Shown piece after piece: positions 21,319 to 34,084 of a DNA stretch of 64,000 nt; positions within the stretch are counted from its first letter, which is position 1; each line of letters starts with the position of its first letter. Where the stretch lies: positions 2,421,001 to 2,485,000 of the forward strand of contig BSBM01000386.1 in NCBI GenBank assembly GCA_027924585.1, written 5' to 3'. The notes under the pieces were generated by a model. That model was not told the origin of the DNA. It ran no database searches and saw only the letters and a list, made by a program, of their open reading frames with translations. Source of the stretch: Larix kaempferi (lineage: Eukaryota; Streptophyta; Pinopsida; Pinales; Pinaceae). The translations under genes and the position numbers were made by a program.

Positions 21319-23914
21319 CCCTTCTCACTTTTTCACATTTGTGATCTCAACCATTTTTGAGGTCACGTGTCACTTGTACATTGGATTGGATACGCATAGT
21401 TCTTTCCTTTGACCATTCCGGAGTCCTTATGACCTCCATTTTTTCGCACCATTTGCACTGTCGGATTCATTTTTCCGTGCCCGTGACGATGCTTGAGATC
21501 ATTTCTCGCTCTCACTAGGACCAATATCAACATTGTGTCCACACACCACTAGTCACCTCGGTTTGCGTGCCACATCGGCCGTTTTCCGATTTTCACATGT
21601 TTTATATCATCGGATTCATTTTTCCGAGCTGGTGATGATGCTTGAGATCATTTCTCGCTCTCACCTCCAGATTTTCCGGGCATTTTTCAAAATACCCCCG
21701 TCACCTCGGTTTGCGTGCCACATCGGCCATCACCCGTTTTTGAAATCCTTTACATCGCCGGATTCATTTTTCCGAGCTCGTGATGATGCTTGAGATCATT
21801 TCTCGCTCTCACTTGGTTCACTTTCAACATTGTGTCCCAACACCTTGCTGCCTCGGTTCGCGTACCACATCGGTCGCTATCGGATTGTTTCACATGTTTT
21901 ACATGAGCCATTCACTCCTGTCATACTGCAAACGTTTTGTTATTTTGCCACCATCTCATCTACCCCGCAAGGAGGTCCATCAGTGTTCCCACCTACCCTC
22001 GTTCTTGGTCATCATTACTCAACCTTGATTGAACACTTCCTCCTTGCCTGGCCATTCCTTTTGTTCGGTATAATTTTATCCCTTTTTCGGGCCGGACAAC
22101 TCCTTTACGAAAAAGGCACTTAGGGAGTTTCCGTTAAGCTCTTTTCTGACTCCTAAAAGAATGAAAAGATCGCCGAGCAATCTTGCTTCCTTTCATGCTC
22201 GTTAAAGTACCTGAAAGGGCGTCTATCTGGTATAAGTTTAACCCTTTTCCGGACCTGGTAGACTAATTACGAAAAAGGAATACTCTAGTCACACCGGCTA
22301 GAAGAGTTCTTCATTGCATCCTTTTATGCTTCTTTGGGCCTTGAAGACTAAATCTACGAAAAAGCAACCCCCTGGAGTCTTCTTACTTGCTTTCAGACTC
22401 TCTAAAATTGAAAGCAACCACGAGCATACACTGTCCTGGGCTCGTAAAATCCACACGACAGTACCATTCCACTACCTCAGAGTCTTCTTATTGCTTTCAG
22501 ACTCCTTAAAATTGAAAGCAACCACGAGCATGAACTGTCTTGGGCTCGTACAATCCACACGACAGTATCATTTTATCCACACACTTCTTCTAATTCCTTA
22601 ACCCATGAAGAAGTACCCTCCCGTGCCTCATGGCACTATGATCGATCATCTCGGCAGCACCCCCAATTAGGTCGCCTTTGTTCAGAGTATTCTGCAGTCT
22701 CCTGCCACGTTACACCAGCTTGAGTCTCCCTCAGCCAGTTATTCCCCCAGATTCATTACAGCTATGATCCCTTTTCCCTGAGTCAGTTTCATATGCTGCC
22801 AGATCATTCCCATTATCATACTCTGAACAAAGGAAGTTTGAGTCCACCCGCTCTACTTGCCCAGTTGTCCCACCACAGTTTATCAGTCCTGCCATCAGCA
22901 CTATCACATTTCGGTCTTGTACCTCGCGCTCCTGTCACGGAAACATCATTGCCTTGATAGGGGCAGGTCTCCCTCTGTCGACGACAGCTCCTCTATTCCA
23001 GAGGATAGGCCCAGAGGTCCCTACGCCTTGGACTTATCACCATCTGTGGTAAGTGCCTACGGATCATTCTGAGAGGAGACATCATTGCCTCTCTGCGTGG
23101 TTGTTCCTCACATGCTCGACTTCAGCACCTTGATCGCATCGTTGAGGATCGCGTAGGATTATATTCCATCAGTTTTTGTCGAAGACCCCGGATTTCCCCC
23201 GACTCTAGCACATTGGTGAGTCACTTTGGAACGCCCAGTTGTATGTTCCCGTGGATGTCCGGGCTGCGTTGGCGTTTGTATTCGGAAGCCATCCAGTTCC
23301 ATGCTTCCTTGAGTACCCAGTTTCAGTTCCAGTTCAGTGTACCATGGAGAGTATGACCCCAGTCACTATGATCCAGCAGCTCATCAGTTCCTTTGGTACC
23401 ACACTCAGTAGCACTGTTGATTGTTCCGGTGCACCAGTTCTGCAGTTCACACATGATCCGTTGAGCAGTATGTCCCAGATTTGTGTCCCCTCTGGACTCT
23501 TATGATGTACACAGTGGTCATGTACCTTACAGGTCCCCCTTTTTCGGGCCTTACAGTTATATTTATGTATCTTGATACGAGCATGGGTATGCCCGCCTCG
23601 TCCATATATTGAGATTATTCCTCAGTCAGTATTTGAGGTCATGTATATTTCAGGTCCCCATTTTTGGACCCCATTGTTGTTATTATGTTATATCCTGATA
23701 CGAGCATGGGAATGCCCGCCTCGTCCATATGATCAGATGATTCCTCATCCTTTATTGAGGTTATGTACTTTTAGTTCTTGCAGTTGTTCGGGATCGTTGT
23801 TCCGGGCTCCAGTTTGTTTCTTCTCTTCTCTCCACACCCAGGAAAACCATTCATGACTTATGATGTCCATCGGCCATACGATGAGCTCCTGCCCTCGCAC
23901 ATCAGGGGGCAATC
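21319..23914 (+). other. 3' non-coding interior of element B
   Basis: No gene. It matches element A 1-2236 in reverse complement. Contains the 149-bp array (about 21485-21812) and a 105-bp tandem duplication (copies start at 22375 and 22480) that element A has only once (about 1085-1190). Confidence 0.8.
22375..22584 (+). repeat. 105-bp tandem duplication unique to element B
   Basis: Two copies starting GAGTCTTCTTA at 22375 and 22480. Both contain AAAATTGAAAGCAACCACGA and CCACACGACAGTA. Confidence 0.85.
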
Positions 23915-24637
23915 TGTTAACACCCAAAAAGTGCTCACTAGCTCATTTACCACATTATATGACTCATTTGTCCATTTGCCTACCATATTTCCATTAAAAA
24001 TCCCAAAAATCCCATTAAAAAGCCTCCAAAAGGCCTAAAATGCCTCCAAAAGGCCACAAAACCATCAAAATAGCCTAAAAAAGGCTAAAAAACCCCCTTT
24101 TCCTCCAAAAATAGCAAAAATCCCCTAAAAAGGGAATAAAAATATAAAATAATGAGGAAAATGAGGAAAAAACCCTATACAGCTGCCTAAAACCATGTGT
24201 TTCCCAAAACCATGGGTCAGCACTCCACCACCAAAAAACTATAAATAGGTGATGGAGATCCCTTATTCCATATCCACAATCACAAGCACCCTTACTCTGC
24301 CAAAATCTCTCTCGAAACCCTAGTTCACCTTTGAACTATTTTCACCTTGAGAGCCACCTTTGGCCCATTCCCAACCTTGGAGAAGGAGAAGGAGCATTCT
24401 TGAAGCTTGGAGCATCCTCTTGGACACTGCAAAGGGCTTCACCAACCTTGACACTCAAGGTAACATCAATACAAAGACATTCTTTCATTTTGGTGTTTAT
24501 GCTTCATGCTTGTATTAGAAATAATTTAATGTTTTGTTTATTGCATAATTAGTTTAATATACTGAACTGCTACTAAGGAGTCCATTCTCCTTAGTAGGTG
24601 CTCATTGGCACAAGCTAGGGGTAAAACCCTAGCTACA
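23915..24637 (+). repeat. 3' LTR of element B
   Basis: 723 bp, same ends as the 5' LTR, three substitutions by eye (around 24095, 24163 and 24182). Confidence 0.96.
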
Positions 24638-24642
24638 GTGTT

Positions 24643-24910
24643 CATAGGTTTTTTTTAGTTAGCGCATTGTTAGGTTGGATTGTGGTAGTCAGAGTGCAAT
24701 ATTCTTGGAAAAGAACCAATCATATCATTCAAAGACTAAGCACATTGATGTACAATAACATTTTGTGAAAGAAATGGTGGAGAACCAGAAGGTGTTGTTG
24801 GAAAATGTAGAAACTGTGAAGAATGTCGTAGAATCATTTACCAAGTCATTGAGTACTGAGAAGTGTTCTTGGTGTAGGGAATCGATGGGCTTGTCATCCA
24901 TGCTTAAGTG
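24643..24910 (+). pseudogene. RNase H C-terminal part of copia element C, right of the B insertion
   Basis: The residues SQSAIFLEKN and then HSKTKHIDVQYHFVKEMVE are the end of a copia RNase H and join logically to 20316 once element B and one copy of GTGTT are set aside. The frame ends at a TGA at 24908-24910, just before the polypurine tract. Confidence 0.88.
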
Positions 24911-24959
24911 AATTGAAGTCCTAAATCTCCCATTTATGCAAAGAAAACAAGTGGGAGAA

Positions 24960-25564
24960 TGTTGGGAACATTATGTTCTTTGCATGAAATCGATGGTCGA
25001 AGTTTCTCCTCGATTAGTTTATAGGTTGACTGGAATAGGAAGTCAACAGATGGTGGAAGTCTAGCCAACTGGATGACCAGAATAGTTGTTTGGTCAAATA
25101 CAATGACTGGTTGATGAGAAGTCGATGGAACATTGGAACGACTAGAATCTTAATAGGTGATTGACCAAGGTTGATCTAGTCAAGTCGACTGTAACAAAAT
25201 AAATGAAAGTGGCTAAGAAGTTATGGATTTGCATTAATGAGCAATTGGTTCTAACTAACTCAGGTGCAATGAGCTAGTGTATTTATTGCATTTATAAATG
25301 AGATGTAATGGCTATGCAAATAACATGATGAGATGAAGTGTAATTTGTTGTCTAGTAAATCATAGTTGTAAACACTGGTTGAGAGTGCTGATTAATATAT
25401 GAGTGGTAAAGCTCATTGGTTTGCTGATTTTACCTGGTAGTGGTTTTCTAGGGTATTTTTGTGTATTGCGTTGACGTGTTGTGTGCCATTGCTTAATGTT
25501 TAATTGTGTGTAACTATATGAATCAATATGAATGCTCATTGTAAATAGGTATCATAACCCAACA
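24960..25564 (+). repeat. 3' LTR of copia element C
   Basis: 605 bp, TGTTGGGAACA to CCCAACA, preceded by the polypurine tract AAGTGGGAGAA (24949-24959) and followed by CTTCT. Confidence 0.93.
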
Positions 25565-25569
25565 CTTCT

Positions 25570-27599
25570 TTAGGGCCATTGGTTCTTTGGATGCTACCTT
25601 TTACAATGCCATTTAAGATGATTTTTTAGATTGTCAATGGATAACTAAATGCAATTTTTTTATAGATAACTGGATGAAAATAATAAAGTATATTTCTTCT
25701 ATCTTAGGGTATATTACATATAAAAAAGTGTCCCATTGGAATATTAGAAGGGTCTATAGCATGAGCCAATATAGGTGAAAGCCACACAAAAAGGAAATTG
25801 GAAAATATTAATTAGAAGAACTAAAGCATATCATGATGTAATCTCAGGGAATATACTAATTATAATATAAAATGATACTCCTAGAATCAAATAGATTCAT
25901 AGCACATACAAGAGAAGCAAAAAAAATGAATGAAAATAATAATATAATAGTTGTTAAACATGTAGACCATGAAAAAAGACCAAGAACCAATGGACCATGG
26001 CCTACCTTTAACTTTCACAAAATCTAATACTTGAAGTTTGAAGTGATTATCCCAATTTGATTCCTTGTTGAGGTACAAGATTCAATATTGATCCAACTTC
26101 CAACTTCCAAGCATTTTTAAGTAGTATGTAGATGTAAGTATCTTTTGTATTTTGGAATGGGGGAATGGGTCTTCTGATAGAGTAGAAAAGGGGTTTAGGT
26201 ATTTGAGCCATTTCCATTAACATCATAGTTTTTATTTGGCTTAATGGTCAACAAGTGCAAGAAACATTTCAAATTCTTGAGATCTATTTCATATTTCAGA
26301 TGTGTTTCATGGGAATAATATCCATTTTGGAATCCTCATGACACATTTCAATAATGGATCTTACATAGATCCAAATCTAGATCCAGTCTATGGATATGCA
26401 AATACCAACTTTAGGGACAACATATTTGCTAATATGTTAATTCCTGCTATCTCATTCGGTTAAGGTGTGGGTCTCATCAGGAAGGCGAACCAAGTTCAAT
26501 TCCCCTTAGGGGTGAACTAGTTGGGAGTAGACACCCCAAAATCCACCCAAGTTGACAGTTGGTGTGGTCCAAGCAATGCGATCCTTGGGTTATTTTTATA
26601 GAATAAATGGCAAGATTCCCCTGGTTCATAGTTTATAGACCAAAGGGCCACTACTGCCAAGTGAGGGAGTTCGAGCAAACAAAAAAAACATATTTTCTAA
26701 TATAATTTGTTAATAAAAAATTGCCCCTTGAAAAGTGTCTCTTTGTTTTCGTGACTCCTATTTTTTGTTTTCTTATTTCTTTGTTATTTTCTCTTCTATA
26801 AGTTGAATCATTGATATTCAATAATAATATAGGTTGATTCATTAATATTTTGGTTGTAAAGGATCCCAAGAAAAAAAATGTACTTACTTCTTGGCCGATA
26901 CAATTTTTATGTATTCGAAGAAGATGAATGATGATATACTTGACATCCTCTTGTTGAACCCACTTGTGCTATTTATTGAGGATTTTGATCATGGGGTTGG
27001 GTCATGTGTGGGTAATTTCTCATAGAGACAATCAATATTTCTCCCAAAAATCCTATAGCTCTTTTTCATCCTTACCATCTAAGCTTCCACTAAAATGGTT
27101 TTCATCATCCATTTACACATCAACTTAATTCTATTGTAGGCAAATGGTGGAGGTCCTCCCATTGTGTAGTAGGATTTATTTCTTCACAACTAGGTTAGCT
27201 GAAAAGATTTTGAATTTGTGAGAGGCAGTGGGGTTTGGATGTGAATGAGAGAGGGTGGAGGGCATAGAAGGTAGTTTGGGTATACACCCTTATAAAATGC
27301 CACTTGGTTGTGATCATAATGGAGGGGAGTTTGTGAGTTAAGTTAGTGTAAATTGATTTAAGTATGAGTAAAAGTGCATGCTAATGGGATTTGAAAGCAT
27401 GGAGCATATGTGGAAATATTGTGAGCTAGTTCTTGTAACATGGTCATTTTCTAATTGCTTTATTTCTCTCTTTTGTTGTAGTATGTGAGTTTTTCTATTG
27501 AAAATGTCATTCAAATATTTTGTCGATCACTTGAACTATGCATCCAAAAAACTGTACTAGTTGGATATTCACCTATTTTTCTATGTACGCGAGGTAGAA

Positions 27600-27630
<31 letters not shown>

Positions 27631-27924
27631 TTATGTGGGTCATGATAATTGTCTAGATTTTTTCTCCCATTCTCTCTACTTGGTAATGAAGATGTAGAAT
27701 CTCCAACCACAAGCTATCTCTAAAAGAATATAATGTTCTTGATTGGATTTTAGGACTTCTAACATCTTGCTAAGGAAGCTCAAAATTACATTCAAAAGAA
27801 ACAAATTTTATTTCATTGGGTTGTTCCCATGTTACAATTTGTCTTACCTTAGTATTGAGGTTAGAAAAGACCAAAGAATTTTATTAAAAAAACAGTATCA
27901 AAGCCCAATTTAGGGTAGGAAGTT
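25570..27924. other. Unassigned AT-rich sequence
   Basis: 2.35 kb between copia elements C and D. No coding frame of substance. Contains a tRNA-like stretch (26455-26510) and a poly-T run (27601-27623). Confidence 0.5.
26455..26600 (+). repeat. Possible SINE with a tRNA-like head
   Basis: TCGGTTAAGGTGTGGGTCTC resembles an A box and anticodon arm, and AAGTTCAATTCCCC about 30 bases on resembles a B box. The cloverleaf is not intact, so it is not a working tRNA gene. No target duplication was identified, so this is weak. Confidence 0.3.
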
Positions 27925-27929
27925 ACCAA

Positions 27930-28197
27930 TGTTAGAAAAATATAAAAAACATATGTAAGCAACGATAACAATAGAACACAATATTTATGTAGAAACCCTG
28001 TTGTCTATAAATTTTCACCCTAGGGGATTCATCCCCCAAATCCAAAAACATAGGGGATCCTCCCCCAAACCCCTAGGTAGGGGGGGATTGGAACCCCCCT
28101 GTGACCCTCCTTATGCATATGAATCACACGAAGAGATAGTCATGTACCACTATACAAGAAAATTCTAGAGATTAGGATATGACTTCACCTCTTAACA
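27930..28197 (-). repeat. 3' LTR of copia element D, internally deleted
   Basis: 268 bp, TGTTAG to TTAACA on the plus strand. It lacks about 160 bp present in the middle of the 5' LTR; the ends align well. Confidence 0.88.
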
Positions 28198-28204
28198 TTC
28201 TCCC

Positions 28205-31200
28205 ACTTTAAGTCGATATACATGAAGTTCCTTGCCAATGTTTTTTGCTTGTGTGCCATTTCCCAATGCTGCCTTCATCACATTTTAAAAAAACCCAAAG
28301 AATTTTTGCATCATTCAAACTTCTCCATTTTGACCAACTTTGTAAGCATATCTCCAATATTCTCATCAACATCAATTTTCTACATAAGGATCCTACCTTC
28401 TTCCACCACTTTCCTTATGAAATGGTACTTAATATGAATATGATTTGTGCGATCAAAAAATAATGGATTCATCACTAGGTGAATATCACTTTGACTATCA
28501 CAACGCAAAGTGATCTTCCCCTACATAATCCTGAAATCATGCATCAAATGCTCTAGCCATATTTCCTATTTACTATCCGTAGTTGCTGCCACATATTCTA
28601 CTTCAGTGGTTGATAAGGATACCATTGACTATAACTTATATGTATAGCTTACAACTCCACCGACAAGAGCGAAAGTATATTCTGTTGTAGGCTTTCATCC
28701 ATATCTATCTCCACCAAAATCATAATATGCAAAGCCTTTAATTTGTAAATTTATCGATCTATAGTGAATAACAACATCTGAAGTGCCCCTTAAATATCTA
28801 AGTATCCACTTCACATCATTCCAATGCTCCTTACTAGGATTCACGATGAACCACCTAACAACTCCCACTACTTAGGCAATGTCCAATTTAGTGCTCACCA
28901 TGGTGAACATGAGGCTCCCTACTGATGATGAGTATGGTACATGAGGCATGATTTTCTTCTTTGCTTTTGTACCATGATAATGTTCAGGAAACTAATTGAA
29001 GTATGTAGGAAGTGGGGTGCTAGTTGTTTTTTCATTCTGCATATTGAAGTGCTACAAAATATTTTCTATATATGACATTTGACTTAACTAGATCCTCTAC
29101 TTGTTCTGTCCTTGTGTATATTCATCCATAGAATTTGATTTGTTGCTACTAAATCCTTCATTTCAAATTTCCTATACCAATTGAGACATAAGATCAATGA
29201 TTTTATTCATGTTGGGGTTTGCAACAAACATATCATCAACATACAACAATAAGATAATAAAATTGTCATCATCAAACCTCTTATAATATGCACAATGGCC
29301 AGTTTCACTTCTACCAAAACCTTGGATTTTCATGAAGGTGTCAATTTTTTTGTACCATATCCTTGGTACCTATTTCAATCCATAAAAATATCTCTTGGGT
29401 TTGCAAAAAAAATGCTCTTTTCCTCTTCTTTATAGACTTCAGGCCGATCCATATAAATTTCTCCCTTGAGATCACCATGTAGGAAAGTAGTTTTTACATC
29501 TATTTGCTCCAAATCTAAATATTGTTATGCTACAAGTGCAAGTAAAACCCTTACAATAGTTAGCTTCATAGGAGAGAAGATTTCATTGAAATCTATACAT
29601 GACTTATGCACATAGCCTTTAGCCACCAAGTGGGGTTTTTAACATTCTAGAAATACATCGTTGTTCTTATTTACTTTATGCACCCACTTGTTTCCAACAA
29701 CCTTTCTTCCTAGTGGGACATCCACATGTTCCCACATTTCATTCTTGTGTAGTGGTTTCATTTCTTTTCCCATGGACTTCCTCCATTTATTTGCATTCTT
29801 AGATTCTCTGGGTTCTTGAAATGAATAGGGTTCACCATCATTAGTTGACAAAGAAAAAGAAGAACCAAAATTAGGAGGATTCCTTTCTGGACGTCTCTTG
29901 GGATGTGTAGATATTCAGAGTTGTGTCTATTGAACTTCCTATTCTTCTTGTGGATTAGAAGCTTCATTTTCATCTTCACTCATTTCTACTTCAATGGGTA
30001 CAATATCAGGTGTCTATTGTACCTCCTTTCTTTTCATGGATTTTTCATTAAAAATAACATCCCGACTAACGATTACCTTGTGGTCAGTAGGATCCCATAG
30101 TCTATACATCTTTACTATAGTATCATAACAAAGAAAAACACATTTCCTTAACTTTGGGTCAAGCTTGGACCTATTTTATTTAGGGACATGGGAAAATGCA
30201 ACGCAACCAAAGATACACAAATGAGAATAATAAATTGGATTACTACACCAAACCTCTTGTGGAATCTATCCATCCAACGTAGTTGTAGGTGATCTATTAA
30301 TAAGATAAGCAAATGTATTAACGACCTCTACCCATAATCCTTGGCTCAAATGTGCTGAGCATGCTTCTTGCACATTCCATGATTGTGTGATTCATCGTCT
30401 TAGCCATAGCATTTTTCTATGGAGTATATGGAGCAATATTTTGGTGCTTAAATGCTTCCTATGTACAAAATTTATCGAATTCCTTGGAGCAATACTCTCC
30501 TCATTCATTTGATCCAAGAGAAAGTAGACTTTCACAAACTTTTCTATTATGAACCAAATCCTTAAAATAGAATAAGCTAACAAGAGTACACACTGTGCAC
30601 ATAAATGTAAACGTGGATCATAAATCCAATTTATATAAGAAACATAAGTTACACAATAACTCCTTAAATAAGAGTAGATCCTTCTCTAACTACCCCAAGA
30701 CATTCACATCATATTTTTACATGTTCCTCAATGATGACTACATTACCTTTATATATACATATCCACTCATTGCACATGAGGTCCCTTCATTATTCCTACC
30801 CTATTACATATACATTTAACCCCATATATGTCCCCCTTGGGTCATATTATATACATTTAACCCCATATATTCCCCCACCCATCGGGTCATATTATTTTCT
30901 CTACTTGTGCATTGAATTCCTTAAATTTCTCAAAGGCTTCTGACTTATTTTTTAGAAAATACATCCACACTCTTCTAGTATAATCATCTATGAGAGTTAG
31001 AAAATATATAGCACCATTTACAAAGTGGGGACTGGTCCAAATATATTAGAATTAATTAGTTGGTAAAGATCTAAAATTTTACTAGAGCTCATTGTAAACT
31101 AAACTCTCTTTTGTTTACCAAAAATACAATGCTCACACAAGTCTAAATTACAAGACTTAATCCCATAAAGCATACCTTGATCATGCATAATTTTCAATCC

Positions 31201-32556
31201 TTTTTCACTCATATTTCCAAGTCATTGATTCCATAGCATCACTACATCCAAAACATTCCCCGAGTCTGCTACTATTGCATGACTTGTCATTGTATTGCCG
31301 CTCAAATGATACAGGGTTCCATAATATTCTCCTTTTTCTACCACTAGGGCTCCTTTAGCAATCTTGCAATAACTATCACCAAAGGTAGTAGAATACCCCA
31401 ATTTATCCATCGTCTTGATTGAGAGAAAATTCTTCCATAGATCCAGTACATGTCGTACATCACTCAACTTACTTTCTTTCCCATTGTCCAACTTGATCCT
31501 AATGTTACCTCTTCCCATGATTTCTAAAGGGACATCATCACCCAAGTAGACCATCCCACCACTATAGAGATGATATTTGAAAAACTAGTCTCTATGTGGA
31601 GAAATGTGGAAAGATTCACTTGAGTCCATAACCCAAGCATAAAAAAGAGATATATTGTTACTAAGATAGAAAGACTCACATGTTGTCGTTTCTTCTGAAT
31701 CTATTGTGCTAGCCTCAGCTGATGGTTGATCTAGATTTTCATCCTTCTTTTCCTTCTCCAGATGCCAATTGTCCTTCCTTGAGTGCCCTTGTTTCCCACA
31801 AGTCTAGAAATTCTCTTTTAACTTGTGACCTTTGGACTTAGATATGAACCGTGATATACCTTGCTGACCCCTTTTTTTGGATTGACCTCTCACAAATATG
31901 GATTCAGTGGTAAAGGGTTCTAGAGATGATTTTCACATGAAATCTTGTCACAACAAAGTGGCTACCACACCATCAAATTTTAGAGTTCACGATGATGAGT
32001 TGGTGATGGTTATCACTGGATGATTCCAGGTATCTGGGATGGAATAGAGTAAAATGATCACTCTGTCCTCATCCCCCACCTTTACACAAACTGATATTAG
32101 TTTACTAATAAGGGCATTAAACTCATTCGGATGATCTGTTATAGTTGAACCGTCTTTCATCCTCAGATGATAAAGCTAATTTTTCTATAAAACCTTATTT
32201 ATTGTTGGTTTAGTATCATGCAAATTCCCAAGTTTTCCCCAAAGGGATTCCACAATATTTTATTTAGCAACACTTAATAAGATAAAATCTTCTAGGAAAA
32301 GATGAATTGTAGAATCCTCCTTCCTATCTAGCTTTATCCACTCCTCATTTTTCACATCGCTCGATTTTTTACAACACCTTTTAGGGATAGGGCTTGGTCG
32401 TTTTTAACTAGCAAATCCTCCACCTTCATCTTCCATAGGGAGAAATTATTTCCATCAAAATTTTCAATCTCAAAATTGGTTAAACTCTTGTCATTGTTGT
32501 AGCTCCCACTCACAAAAGACCCTATTCTTATGAGTTTTCCAGGCTTTGATACCATA
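28205..32556 (-). pseudogene. Gag-pol of copia element D
   Basis: Gag from 32555 (FEIENFDGNNFSLWKMKVEDLL); the ATG there overlaps the primer site, so the true start may be further in. Protease with MDSSES near 31625 and a 110-codon open block at 31554-31222 running into the GAG-preintegrase region. Integrase 31200-30050, with a GGEYCSKEFDKFC-like acid motif containing a stop near 30510 and the APYTP block near 30430. RT 29850-28950, including WRKSMGKEMKPLHKNEMWEH, with the catalytic YVDD intact at 29243-29232. RNase H 28700-28350 (LSTTEVEYVAAT). Stops and frameshifts interrupt every domain, so no functional polyprotein is possible. Confidence 0.88.
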
Positions 32557-32988
32557 TGCTAGAAAAATATAAAAAATAGAAGCAAACAATAATAACAATA
32601 GAACACAAGATTTACATGGAAACCCTACCGTGCACAAGAAAAACCATGAGGCAATGGAATATTTGATCTTTTATTATCACTTGGAAAAAATTTACAATGC
32701 TTTCTTCTCTTGTGATACAATGCTAGGGGTCACTCCCCTTTTATATACAATACATATGAGGGTTCAAGAAGGAAATGAAATACACTAGAAGGGTCTAGAA
32801 ATTTTCACCTCGAGGACTCTGCCCCCAACTTCCATAATGCATGGGATTCCCCCTCACATGCTCAGATATGGGGAGCCTAGTTGGCCCCCCTACAACCCCC
32901 TAGTGCTTATGAATTGGGTGAAGGGATAGTCATGTACCACTATACAGGAAAATGTCAGAGATATGGATATTGACTTCACGTCCTAAGA
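32557..32988 (-). repeat. 5' LTR of copia element D
   Basis: 432 bp. Its terminal TG...CA has mutated (left boundary TGCTAG instead of TGTTAG; right boundary CTAAGA instead of TTAACA). TATA-like ATATAAAAGG on the minus strand near 32739-32748. Confidence 0.88.
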
Positions 32989-32993
32989 ACCAA

Positions 32994-34044
32994 TGCAATC
33001 ATATTTTCCCTCATGTATGGTGATGGAAAAATCTATAGGCACTAGGGACTTTCCTTGAGTATGAACCAACTACAATTCCGACTGCAATAATAAATGAGAA
33101 ATATTATGTAATTCATATGATAAAATTAAATATCAGTTGAAGGCTATGTGAGTGGAAAATAACATTGAAAACACACCGAATGGATCATATTTGGCTGTCA
33201 TGTCATGGCTGTGGGAAGGTTATATAGAGCCACTATTTGATACATGTCTAATTTTCCTTAGATATCATTGCACATTAAGATATAGGAGTATGATCCATGA
33301 GATTCAAGTGTATCATCCATGAGGAGTCAAAGTGTCTTTCTTTAGTGTTCTTCCTACTATTTTTTTAATGATGTTTGATATAATTCAATCACTACACACA
33401 TCGTGAATAATGATCCAGATCGTGAGGGTTGAGATTTAGAAGGCATGAATGCCAAGAGATTATGACACACCACATGCAAATCTTCAATGAAATTCATAAA
33501 AGGTCTAACATTGACAAAAAAAATAAAATGAAATTCACCATGAAAATGCAAGAGAGAGTTTGAGAAGAAGGATTCTATTCATATGAACCATTACATGCAT
33601 TGAAGTCAATTTTAGGACCTCTTCTTCTAGATCTTAACTCTCTCGCTATTGCCTTTTATAAGGTGTCTTGTTGACCATGTCAAATTTATTTAGTTGACTT
33701 TAATTACATGTCCATCATGTTCTCTTTTGCTTTTAATAAAAATATGGCTTTATGACTTTTACATCCGAACGTAGACTCTAAGCCCCACTAATATTTAGAT
33801 CAATCCCAAGCCCTTACGAAATGATGGTCCCCATCATTTCACTAAGAAATCAAACAAGAACCTATTATGTATCATACCAACATGCTTACATTTACCAATT
33901 GCCAATGAAAATAAGGTTTTCACGTGGCTTACTTGTAACCTTGGGTTTGTTGATGAACCATAATTGAGCTGGCAATGACAAGATTTCTCTTGGAACCATA
34001 GATCTGCATAGAGATAGATCGACATCAACATGAGTAAATATCTA
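32994..34044. other. Unassigned sequence between element D and LINE1
   Basis: About 1 kb, AT-rich, with no recognisable coding on either strand. Confidence 0.5.
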
Positions 34045-34084
34045 TCAAGCTAAACTCATTCTAGTTATGTAGAAGGAAGATAGA

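Larger units (their letters stand above)
20317..24637 (+). mobile_element. Element B: young non-autonomous LTR retrotransposon nested in C
   Basis: Two 723-bp LTRs (20317-21039, 23915-24637) that differ at only three positions by eye, flanked by the 5-bp target duplication GTGTT (20312-20316, 24638-24642). The interior is 2.9 kb: primer site, a stub of the RT start joined to the family tail, then non-coding repeats and a purine-rich tract (CAGGGGGCAA, 23903-23912). It is an internally deleted relative of element A: leader, gag and protease are missing. Movement would have required proteins from other elements. The near-identical LTRs show that it is the most recent insertion that can be dated here. 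Confidence 0.96.
15898..25564 (+). mobile_element. Element C: old Ty1/copia retrotransposon interrupted by element B
   Basis: Bounded by LTRs 15898-16544 and 24960-25564 and by the 5-bp target duplication CTTCT (15893-15897 and 25565-25569). Domain order gag, protease, integrase, RT, RNase H is the copia order. The LTRs differ by very roughly 15% by eye and the gag-pol frame is full of stops, so this is an old, dead copy. Element B (20317-24637) interrupts its RNase H region; without B the element is about 5.3 kb. Confidence 0.95.
27930..32988 (-). mobile_element. Element D: Ty1/copia retrotransposon
   Basis: Flanked by the target duplication ACCAA (27925-27929 and 32989-32993). 3' LTR at 27930-28197, 5' LTR at 32557-32988, primer site at about 32541-32556, polypurine tract GTGGGAGAA next to the 3' LTR. 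The domain order on the minus strand is gag, protease, integrase, RT, RNase H. Many stops and shifts; an old copy. Confidence 0.93.

Noticed and set aside
8364-24637. Matching inverted ends of A and B as terminal inverted repeats of one large DNA transposon
   Set aside because: B is a complete LTR element with its own target duplication; the inversion reflects two separate insertions.
26455-26530. Functional tRNA gene
   Set aside because: Stems do not pair into a cloverleaf.
32541-32556. ATG at 32555 as the true gag start of copia D
   Set aside because: It overlaps the primer binding site; the conserved gag block begins about 27 codons later, so the start is left uncertain.
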